A stretch of DNA of 10,853 nucleotides, from NCBI GenBank assembly GCA_015662935.1, contig DQTF01000028.1, positions 1-10,853 of the forward strand, read 5' to 3'. This DNA is from Crocinitomicaceae bacterium. GTDB lineage: Bacteria > Bacteroidota > Bacteroidia > Flavobacteriales_D > Crocinitomicaceae. The notes under the pieces were generated by a model that saw only the letters and a program-made list of their open reading frames with translations, had not been told where the DNA came from and searched no databases. A program made the translations under genes and the position numbers. Numbering within the stretch: position 1 is the first letter of the stretch; each line of letters opens with the position of its first letter. This document shows, one piece after another, positions 1-5,966 of this stretch.

Positions 1-614
1 ATTAAATCAGGAGAATACTCTTTTATTTTTCCCTCAAGAATCACCAACATTTCATCTTCAATAAGTGTTGGTTCGTAGTTCAGAAACTCCTCGATTTGGT
101 CAAAACTACTCGCTGAAGTTGCTATTTGCTCAGCATATTTTGTGAATGCGAAAAACTCGTCAACGTTTGCTTGAATAAAATCACCTAGTTCTTCTATAAA
201 AATAGTGGCTAAATGTTTTGCTTTATCGAGAATACCTAGGTTACCAAAGGCAAAATTCAATTCTTCAGCACTGACAGTTGACCGATGCTATTTTGGTAAG
301 AAATCATAACTTAAAATCTGGTAGGCGTTTGTTACTTCATGGTTTTGCAAGAATTGAATAACCGTTTCTACTTTCTGAATATAGAATTCTCTCTGCTCCC
401 AAACCAATGGATAATCAATGTCTGAAGAACTTTTTACGGAATTAAAAATCTGTTCAATGCACTTTTTTGTAAATATTCTGGTGAATAGTTCAATGCTTAA
501 ATCACATTGATTGGCCACAACTCCTTTCTCTTGCAAATACCCTTTCAGGTACATTGTTGCAGGATAAGGCGAATTTAATTGCGTAAATGGAGGAGTTATG
601 AGCAAAATTGACAT
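1..614 (-). pseudogene. B12-binding radical SAM-type protein, N-terminal part, interrupted by in-frame TAG; runs off window edge
   Basis: The start is ATG at 614-612. A TTG two codons upstream is also open, but the ATG gives the usual N-terminus, MSILLITPPF, followed by TQLNSPYPAT and YLKGYL. This matches my recollection of Bacteroidota radical SAM proteins that begin with a cobalamin-binding-like domain. After 108 codons (ending YDFLPK) there is a TAG at 290-288. The same frame then stays open for 95 more sense codons to the window edge and still looks like protein (for example HRSTVSAEELNFAFG, then DKAKHLATIFIEELGDF). The gene therefore appears to be one reading frame with a single nonsense codon, not a naturally short 108-residue protein. 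The radical SAM CxxxCxxC motif would lie beyond the edge, so the family call rests on the N-terminus only. Alternatives are a sequencing or assembly error, or stop readthrough. The interruption is certain in the sequence; the family assignment is moderately sure. Confidence 0.68.
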
Positions 615-617
615 GCA

Positions 618-625
618 CAAATGTA
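618..625 (-). promoter_or_regulatory. Possible -7 promoter box TACATTTG for the radical SAM-type gene
   Basis: Read on the minus strand, this is an exact match to the Bacteroidota -7 consensus TAnnTTTG. It ends 3 nt before the ATG at 614, which would place the transcript start at or next to the start codon. No well-spaced -33 TTG is evident; the nearest TTG lies only about 15 nt upstream. Confidence 0.4.
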
Positions 626-680
626 ACGCTCTTGATGAAACAAAAAACAGATTTTAAATCAATCTTCTAAGAAAGTGTGC

Positions 681-746
681 AAATTCAATGGAGTTAAGTA
701 TAAACAGCTAAATAATGGGTTGTTTATACTTAACTCCATTGAATTT
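681..746. repeat. Perfect 26-bp inverted repeat (hairpin/cruciform) between divergent genes
   Basis: The left arm at 681-706 (AAATTCAATGGAGTTAAG then TATAAACA) and the right arm at 721-746 are exact reverse complements over 26 bp, with a 14-nt spacer at 707-720. The match stops abruptly outside the arms (C680 against A747). It lies upstream of both neighbouring genes, so it is not a terminator for either, and no T-tract follows. It could be a 5' leader structure of the DUF58 gene, a dimeric protein-binding site or a small palindromic repeat element. No target-site duplication is visible at its ends. The rest of the 615-787 gap shows no credible gene. Confidence 0.9.
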
Positions 747-787
747 ATCGAAATGTTCATTTTAAATTCTTATTTTTATTCTCGTTT

Positions 788-1708
788 ATGGAAAGAAAAA
801 TAGACAGAGAGAAAATTGCGCAGTTTGGTAACATTGAATTACTAGCAAAGCAGGTGGTTGAAGGTTTTATTACTGGCTTACACAAAAGTCCTTTCCATGG
901 CTTCTCGGTTGAGTTTGCAGAACACCGTCTTTACAACAAAGGAGAATCTACTCGTCACATTGACTGGAAACTCTATGGAAAAACGGATAAACTGTTCACT
1001 AAGAAATACGAGGAGGAAACCAATTTACGTTGTCAAATAGTCATAGATTGTTCCAGTTCTATGCTTTTCCCAATGGATGAAGAGCAAACGAAGCTGAGTT
1101 TCTCTGTCTATGCTGCTGCATCGTTGATTGAATTACTCAAACGACAAAGAGACGCTGTTGGTTTATCCTTGTTTACCGACAAATTAGAAATTCATACGCA
1201 AGCGAAATCTTCGACGAGGCATCATCTATACCTTTACAGTGAGTTAGAAAAACATTTGAAGCAATACAGTTCTGACAGCATTCAAAGAACATCAACTATT
1301 TCTTCATTGCACGATGTTGCAGAATTATGCCACCAACGAAGTTTGATTATCATTTTCTCCGATTTACTGGATGATCCTGAAAAGCAAGATGAATTCTTTC
1401 AAGCATTGCAGCATTTAAAGCACAACAAGCACGAAGTAGTCGTTTTTCACGTCATTGACAAAGCAAAAGAAGTTGATTTTGAATTAGAAAACCGTCCGTA
1501 TAACCTCATTGATATGGAAACGGGAGAAAAGATAAAATTACAACCTAGTCAGTTCAAAGAAGAATACCAGAAAGCAATTAGCAGCTATTTTAGAGAGTTA
1601 GAATTAAAGTGTACGGATTATAGAATAGATTTTGTACCAACTGATATACAAAATGGTTACCATGATGTGTTGTTGAAGTATTTATTGAAGCGACAGAAGT
1701 TGTTTTAA
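788..1708 (+). CDS. DUF58 family protein with vWA-like fold
   Basis: This 306-residue protein shows the DUF58 hallmark at about 46-75: H-R-L-Y, then GESTRHIDWKLYGKTDKLF and the KKYEEE segment. A vWA-like region follows, with a MIDAS-type DxSxS (D87, S89, S91 in IVIDCSSSM) and a further Asp in IIIFSDLLDD (about 188-196). There is no signal peptide or membrane segment, so it should be cytosolic. DUF58 proteins usually sit next to a MoxR-type AAA+ ATPase and Bat/vWA genes and are thought to act with the ATPase in assembly or stress functions. Here neither neighbour is such a gene: upstream is the divergent radical SAM-type gene and downstream is a convergent DUF4301 gene. A MoxR partner, if any, is elsewhere. 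A weak -7-like box (TATTTTTA, 771-778) precedes the ATG. The family call is firm; the function is not known from this sequence. Confidence 0.9.
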   Translation: MERKIDREKIAQFGNIELLAKQVVEGFITGLHKSPFHGFSVEFAEHRLYNKGESTRHIDWKLYGKTDKLFTKKYEEETNLRCQIVIDCSSSMLFPMDEEQTKLSFSVYAAASLIELLKRQRDAVGLSLFTDKLEIHTQAKSSTRHHLYLYSELEKHLKQYSSDSIQRTSTISSLHDVAELCHQRSLIIIFSDLLDDPEKQDEFFQALQHLKHNKHEVVVFHVIDKAKEVDFELENRPYNLIDMETGEKIKLQPSQFKEEYQKAISSYFRELELKCTDYRIDFVPTDIQNGYHDVLLKYLLKRQKLF

Positions 1709-1729
1709 GTAGCTGTTAGCGGTTGGTCT

Positions 1730-1832
1730 TTAGCTATTGGCTAGATTGTTTTTTAACGAAATCATCTATGTTTAATTAAAATAGTAAGATCACTTCAAGT
1801 GTCCAATTCAAAACAAGCTAGCCAATAGCTAA
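1730..1832. repeat. 23-bp inverted repeat (22/23) between convergent genes; possible bidirectional terminator or intergenic repeat
   Basis: The left arm at 1730-1752 (TTAGCTATTGGCTAGATTG then TTTT) pairs with the right arm at 1810-1832 with one mismatch, across a 57-nt loop. The right arm ends directly against the DUF4301 stop codon (TAG, 1835-1833). Within the loop lies a small palindrome, CACTTCAAGTG (1791-1801). The arms end in T-runs on the loop side in either direction. A terminator role between convergent genes is possible, but the loop is long for a classical intrinsic terminator. The AGCTATTGGCT-type sequence looks like dispersed intergenic repeat material. Confidence 0.8.
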
Positions 1833-3149
1833 CTACGCCAACAAATTCAAAATACTTTTAACTGGTGTAAAAACATCCGAAGGAATCTCCAAAAATATTG
1901 TATTCCAATTGCTCATGCTTCCATTCCATAAACCTGGTAATTCTCTATAAAATATCTCTTTACCTTTATGCGTCTTCTTAACAACGAAGAATTTTGAATT
2001 ATCTCTGAATTGCATCAAATCCAATTTGTTTCCTTGAACATCTGTTTTTGAAACGACAATAAACACAGGATTAAAATGACTACTCCTTTGAACAATTACT
2101 TGTTGTTCTTTAGAATTTTTAATTTGTGCTTTCTCAATGATTTGATTCGAAACACCCTGTTTGTCTGCAATCCAAAAAGGACCTCCGCCAGGTTCTCCTT
2201 CATTCTTCACCATGCCACAAATGCGAGTTGGCCGGTTGAGGATCGTTTGCAAATCCTTTTCTTTAAAAGAAACTAATTGATTCTTTGATAAAAATTGATA
2301 CGCTTCGTTCAACTTACTCAACTTCTCTGAAGAAAAATCATTGGCCAATTTTTGCACATCTTTTTTAAAGTTCAATAGCGTTCCAATTGCCAATCTCCAT
2401 GTTTCTTTCGATGTTCTAGATTTAGAAGAATGCTGGATGTTATCGATGTTCTTTAGCAAAACTAAATCCGAATCAATTGCATTTAAATTTTCCAACAACG
2501 CACCATGTCCAGCAGGTCTTCGTAAATATTCTTCTCCCTCTTTAATTAACTCACCACTCTCGTCAAAACAATAAGCATCTGTTTCATCATTCTGATAAGA
2601 AAACGAAACATGCTTATCTTCTACTATATTCTCTGAAATATCAGATTCAAATTCTTTCTGAACTGTGAAGTGAATTTGTGCATCTTCTCCTAAAAAATCT
2701 TTCGCCTGTGCTAAATGCTCTTGAAAAGCTGTTCTAACTTCGTTCTCATATCTATGAAATGGAATTAGACCTTTTGGCATTGTAGAAAACTTCTCCAAGA
2801 CTTCTGAAACAATCGCTTTTCTATCAGAAAGAGATGCTGCTAATTCTCCAAAGAATGGAAAATTTGGCAATTCAGTAAAAAACAGCTTGACATCCTCCGT
2901 TTCAATTCCATCTTCTAACCATTGATATAGAAATTTAAACATTCTTGATCCAGAACCTGATGCAGGAATAAAAAAAGAAGGTTTATCATTTGATTCTTCA
3001 AAAGCTATTCTTGCATTCTCTTTGGCAACTCCATCCAAGCGAAGAATACCATTCCCAACGGTGCAAGAACTTGCTAACTCCACCTGGAACTCTTGTTCAA
3101 AAACTTGATTTCTTTGATCTATAATATCTTTCTTCGTCACTATACTCAT
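1833..3149 (-). CDS. DUF4301 family protein, sugar-nucleotidyltransferase-like
   Basis: This 438-residue protein lacks a signal peptide and membrane segments. Several blocks recall DUF4301 proteins of Bacteroidota: FFIPASGSGSRMFKFL (59-74), PKGLIPFHRY (125-134), RPAGHGALLENL (211-222), LLKNIDN (231-237), GEPGGGPFW (318-326) and LPGLWNGSMSNWN (404-416). The glycine-rich GSGSRM loop, the GHGALL motif and the 'KNIDN' segment resemble the nucleotide-binding loop, sugar-site and metal-site motifs of UDP-sugar pyrophosphorylases. I therefore infer a nucleotidyltransferase-like fold; the substrate is unknown. The ATG at 3149 is the natural start. The next gene upstream is divergent with 30 bp between, so promoters must be packed into that gap or overlap the coding ends. 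As I remember the family, members are often somewhat longer than this one. Downstream, the stop abuts an inverted repeat. Confidence 0.85.
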   Translation of the reverse strand: MSIVTKKDIIDQRNQVFEQEFQVELASSCTVGNGILRLDGVAKENARIAFEESNDKPSFFIPASGSGSRMFKFLYQWLEDGIETEDVKLFFTELPNFPFFGELAASLSDRKAIVSEVLEKFSTMPKGLIPFHRYENEVRTAFQEHLAQAKDFLGEDAQIHFTVQKEFESDISENIVEDKHVSFSYQNDETDAYCFDESGELIKEGEEYLRRPAGHGALLENLNAIDSDLVLLKNIDNIQHSSKSRTSKETWRLAIGTLLNFKKDVQKLANDFSSEKLSKLNEAYQFLSKNQLVSFKEKDLQTILNRPTRICGMVKNEGEPGGGPFWIADKQGVSNQIIEKAQIKNSKEQQVIVQRSSHFNPVFIVVSKTDVQGNKLDLMQFRDNSKFFVVKKTHKGKEIFYRELPGLWNGSMSNWNTIFLEIPSDVFTPVKSILNLLA

Positions 3150-3179
3150 TTCTTATTCAAGATTGTTTAATTTGGTCTT

Positions 3180-3935
3180 GTGAAAATCGGACTCGAATAT
3201 ATAAAATATAGATGGAAACTCACTTCAATGAAGTCAAGTGATTCTGAATTTATCAAAGATTTCTTTGAGAATTGCCTTGCTATCGACTTAGGCGAAGGAG
3301 CAAAATTGCGTTTAAAATCCTTGTTTAATAAGTTAAGGAAGGATAATCGAGTCATTACCATTCAAGATTTTGGAGCAGGATCTAAGAAGTTAGGAAACGA
3401 ACGGAAAATCTCAACCATTCTTAAAACTAGTTCTTCGAAAGGCAAGTATGGAAAATTGTTATATCAGATGGTAAAACACTATCAATTTAAGAATTGCTTG
3501 GAGTTTGGAACTTCGCTTGGCGTAGGCACCAATTACTTAGCTTTGGGAAATTCGTATGCGAACATTACAACCATAGAAGCCTGCGAAAGCACTAGAAACA
3601 TTGCTCTGGAGAACTTTGCAAGTTTTAACAATGTAAAAAGTGAGCATTCTACGTTTGATGAATTCCTGTCTTCGAGAGCCTCAGCCAGCAAGTCTAGTGC
3701 TAGAGAGAATGATGATGCTTACGATTTCGTTTTTATTGATGGGCATCATGACGGTGATGCGTTAATTAACTATTTGGAGAAATTAAAACCGTTGACGAAT
3801 GCAAATACTATTTACGTTTTAGATGATATTCGCTGGAGCGATTCAATGCTTAAAGCATGGGACAAGATTGTTAAAAGCGGAGAATTTGAGGTGATTGATT
3901 TGTTTAGGGTGGGAGTTGTTAAGATGAGAGATTGA
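3180..3935 (+). CDS. Class I SAM-dependent methyltransferase
   Basis: This 251-residue protein starts with GTG at 3180, the only usual initiator between the upstream in-frame TAA (3168-3170) and the next candidate, ATG at 3228. The early segment LEYIKYRWKLTS resembles the N-terminus of this Bacteroidota methyltransferase group, which favours the GTG. Recognisable features are DFGAGSKK (63-70), SAM-binding motif I LEFGTSLGVGTNYLA (107-121), the acidic residue after strand 2 (E133 in TIEA), VFIDGHHDGD (184-193) and YVLDDIRWS (212-220). The FIDGHH and DDIRW motifs are those of the Methyltransf_24/O-methyltransferase type, which often have a bound metal; the substrate cannot be told. It is cytosolic. 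A near-consensus -7 box (TTAATTTG, 3167-3174, one mismatch) ends 5 nt before the GTG. It is probably monocistronic, since a promoter-like box precedes the next gene. Confidence 0.85.
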   Translation: MKIGLEYIKYRWKLTSMKSSDSEFIKDFFENCLAIDLGEGAKLRLKSLFNKLRKDNRVITIQDFGAGSKKLGNERKISTILKTSSSKGKYGKLLYQMVKHYQFKNCLEFGTSLGVGTNYLALGNSYANITTIEACESTRNIALENFASFNNVKSEHSTFDEFLSSRASASKSSARENDDAYDFVFIDGHHDGDALINYLEKLKPLTNANTIYVLDDIRWSDSMLKAWDKIVKSGEFEVIDLFRVGVVKMRD

Positions 3936-3975
3936 AGCAGATAGGTGTTAGCAGTTCGGTAAACTCAATGTGAAA

Positions 3976-3994
3976 ATTATGAATTATGAATTAT
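3976..3994. repeat. Short tandem repeat, 7-bp unit ATTATGA, about 2.7 copies
   Basis: ATTATGA occurs twice in tandem, followed by ATTAT, in the 121-bp gap between the methyltransferase and ThiF-like genes. A 12-bp near-palindrome (ATGAAAATTCAT, 4000-4011) follows. No gene or convincing terminator is seen in the gap. Confidence 0.7.
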
Positions 3995-4044
3995 TTAGAA
4001 TGAAAATTCATCGGATATTAACACATAGTTATTCTCCCAATCCT

Positions 4045-4052
4045 TATCTTTG
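4045..4052 (+). promoter_or_regulatory. -7 promoter box TATCTTTG before the ThiF-rhodanese gene
   Basis: An exact match to TAnnTTTG. It ends 4 nt before the ATG at 4057, which predicts transcription starting at or very near the A of the start codon. There is no clear -33 TTG at the usual distance. The 11-bp string TTATCTTTGAT around it recurs before the GT2 gene. Confidence 0.55.
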
Positions 4053-4056
4053 ATCC

Positions 4057-5142
4057 ATGTCACTCAGTAACGAAGAAAAAAACAGGTACAGTCGTCATAT
4101 TTTGTTAGACAAGATTGGTCTTGCAGGGCAAGAAAAACTGAAGAAGGCTAAAGTATTGGTCATTGGTGCTGGAGGATTAGGTTCTCCTGTCCTACTCTAT
4201 CTTGCTGCGGCTGGAGTTGGAACAATTGGCATCATTGATTTCGATGTCATTGAAGATTCAAATTTGCAGCGACAGGTTTTATTTTCTACAGAAGACATCG
4301 GGAAAAGCAAAGCAATTACGGCAAAGAAGAAATTAGAAGCGCAAAATCCATACATAGAAATTATTGCGTATAACTTTCCATTAAACAATAAAAATGCAGT
4401 TGATCTGATTGAAAAATACGACATAGTCATTGATGGGACGGACAACTTCAACACACGCTACCTTGTCAACGATGCCTGTGTAATAACCAATACCATTCTT
4501 GTTTATGGAGCTATCTATAAATTCGAAGGACAGGTTTCCGTTTTTAATTATCAAAATGGACCAACTTACAGGTGCTTATTTCCTGAACCTCCCAAAAAAG
4601 GAAGCGTTCCAAGTTGTTCAGAAGTTGGTGTGATTGGTATTCTTCCTTCTATTATTGGAAGTATGCAAGCAAACGAAGCCATTAAAATACTTCTAGGCAT
4701 CGGAGAAACGCTTTCAGGCAAACTTCTAATATTCAACTCATTAATAAACATTCAAACAAAGGTTAGTATTGTTAAAAATGTTGAATTATCGAACATTGAC
4801 ATCCATTCAAAGGAAGATATTGAGCAGTTTAATTACGAAAAATTTTGCCATTTAAACCAAGATGAATCTACAACAAAATCAGAGGTCACTTACAACCAAA
4901 TCCCAACGGATGCACTTATCTTAGATATAAGAGACCACTGGGAGCAACCTCGTTTAGAGCATTCAAATCTTCTTGAAGCACCATTAGATGACTTAGAAGA
5001 TTTTGTTAACGTTATCCCAAAAGAAGGAGATGTTTACGTTGTTTGCCAAAAAGGCGGAAGAAGTCAATTAGCGATAGAATTTTTAGAAAAAGAATATGAT
5101 TTTACGAACCTGATTAATGTGGAGGGAGGAGTTTTAGGATGA
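4057..5142 (+). CDS. ThiF/MoeB/HesA-family adenylyltransferase (E1-like) with C-terminal rhodanese domain
   Basis: 361 residues. Residues 1 to about 240 form the E1-like domain: RYSRHILL (10-17), ATP-binding GAGGLG (37-42), DFDVIEDSNLQRQ (61-73), IDGTDNFNTRYLVND (125-139), and SCSEVG with the likely catalytic C187. Residues from about 278 form a rhodanese domain with LDIRDHWE (289-296) and the active-site loop CQKGGRS (C330). Such proteins adenylate the C-terminus of a ThiS/MoaD-like ubiquitin-fold protein, and the rhodanese cysteine can carry the sulfur. This fits thiamine, molybdopterin or another sulfur transfer route. No carrier gene is nearby, so the pathway is undecided. The zinc-site CxxC pairs of MoeB are missing: TYRC (170-173) has one Cys and no second pair is visible. 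The frame ends at TGA (5140-5142) just after EGGVLG, where rhodanese tails usually continue with Trp and about ten residues. Confidence 0.9.
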   Translation: MSLSNEEKNRYSRHILLDKIGLAGQEKLKKAKVLVIGAGGLGSPVLLYLAAAGVGTIGIIDFDVIEDSNLQRQVLFSTEDIGKSKAITAKKKLEAQNPYIEIIAYNFPLNNKNAVDLIEKYDIVIDGTDNFNTRYLVNDACVITNTILVYGAIYKFEGQVSVFNYQNGPTYRCLFPEPPKKGSVPSCSEVGVIGILPSIIGSMQANEAIKILLGIGETLSGKLLIFNSLINIQTKVSIVKNVELSNIDIHSKEDIEQFNYEKFCHLNQDESTTKSEVTYNQIPTDALILDIRDHWEQPRLEHSNLLEAPLDDLEDFVNVIPKEGDVYVVCQKGGRSQLAIEFLEKEYDFTNLINVEGGVLG

Positions 5143-5183
5143 AATGAAACTAGCTCAATCTACCCCAGTTAATAATTAATAAT

Positions 5184-5191
5184 TATCTTTG
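5184..5191 (+). promoter_or_regulatory. -7 promoter box TATCTTTG before the GT2-PHP-GT-C operon
   Basis: An exact TAnnTTTG match 19 nt upstream of the ATG at 5211. It lies in an AT-rich stretch with repeated AATTAATAAT units. It suggests that the glycosyltransferase operon has its own promoter and is not merely read through from the ThiF-like gene. No clear -33 TTG is seen. Confidence 0.55.
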
Positions 5192-5210
5192 ATTCCTAAT
5201 TCGAAGAACT

Positions 5211-5960
5211 ATGATTAAAGGAAAAAAACTGATTGTTATTCTACCTGCTTACAACGCAGCAAAGACTTTACAAAAAACATACGACGAAATCCCTTTTGAT
5301 ATTGTTGATGATGTTGTCCTTGTTGACGATAAAAGCAGTGACAATACAGCAGAATTAGGAAGAAAAATTGGAATCAAGCACATCATTGTTCACGAAGAAA
5401 ATAAAGGTTACGGAGGTAATCAGAAATCTTGCTACAATAAAGCATTGGAATTAGGCGCCGATATTGTCGTAATGTTACATCCTGATTATCAATATACTCC
5501 AAAATTGATTGAATCAATGGCTTATCTCATTGCGAACGATGTTTACCCGGTAGTGATTGGTTCAAGAATCTTAGGAAAAGGAGCGTTAAAAGGTGGGATG
5601 CCAATTTACAAATACATTGCGAATCGTTTTTTAACCTTGAGTCAGAACATTCTGATGAGCCAAAAACTTTCAGAATACCACACAGGATACCGTATGTTCT
5701 CCAAAGAGGTTCTTGAAGGTATCAATTACAACATCAACTCTGATGATTTTATTTTTGACAATCAAATGCTGGCACAAATCTTCTACGCAGGTTATGAAAT
5801 CGCAGAAATTACTTGTCCTACCAAATATTTTGATGATGCCTCTTCTATTAACCTTGCAAGAAGTTCAACCTATGGTTTAGGAGTGTTAAAAGTGTCATGG
5901 ATGTACTTTTTCAACAAGATTGGAATTGCAAAGTCAAAGATTTTTCACACGAAAGCATAA
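5211..5960 (+). CDS. Family 2 glycosyltransferase, polyprenyl-phosphate sugar synthase-like
   Basis: 249 residues, a single GT-A domain. Seen in order: VILPAYNAAKTL (9-20), VLVDDKSSDNT (36-46) with the nucleotide-binding VDD, NKGYGGNQ (64-71), LHPDYQYTP (89-97) at the usual DxD position, GSRILGKG (117-124), EYHTGYRMFSKEVL (155-168) and DDFIFDNQML (178-187). The size and the final motif resemble dolichyl-phosphate mannose synthase-like GT2 enzymes, which move a sugar from a nucleotide donor to a polyprenyl phosphate on the cytoplasmic face of the membrane. There is no convincing membrane segment, so it would be cytosolic or peripheral. The next gene starts 6 nt after the stop, so co-translation is likely. 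The gene product two positions on is a GT-C enzyme of the kind that uses lipid-linked sugars. Family sure; the donor sugar and acceptor are not visible. Confidence 0.9.
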   Translation: MIKGKKLIVILPAYNAAKTLQKTYDEIPFDIVDDVVLVDDKSSDNTAELGRKIGIKHIIVHEENKGYGGNQKSCYNKALELGADIVVMLHPDYQYTPKLIESMAYLIANDVYPVVIGSRILGKGALKGGMPIYKYIANRFLTLSQNILMSQKLSEYHTGYRMFSKEVLEGINYNINSDDFIFDNQMLAQIFYAGYEIAEITCPTKYFDDASSINLARSSTYGLGVLKVSWMYFFNKIGIAKSKIFHTKA

Positions 5961-5966
5961 GAATAA

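Noticed and set aside
681..746. Reading the 26-bp palindrome as a mobile element or CRISPR-type repeat
   Set aside because: There are no further copies in the window, no target duplication and no transposase or cas gene; it is kept only as an unexplained inverted repeat.
2076..2574. Plus-strand open frames of 66 and 77 codons inside the DUF4301 gene
   Set aside because: They are antisense shadows of a well-supported gene and have no recognisable protein features.
3167..3361. Minus-strand 64-codon frame across the methyltransferase start
   Set aside because: It overlaps the coding start of a clear methyltransferase on the other strand and shows no protein-like motif.
4057..5172. Possible alternative genetic code (TGA as Trp, TAG as sense) from two in-frame stops
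   Set aside because: TGG is used for Trp throughout, and TAG, TGA and TAA all appear as normal gene ends here (DUF4301 and ffh TAG, methyltransferase TGA, others TAA). Isolated nonsense changes or errors are simpler.
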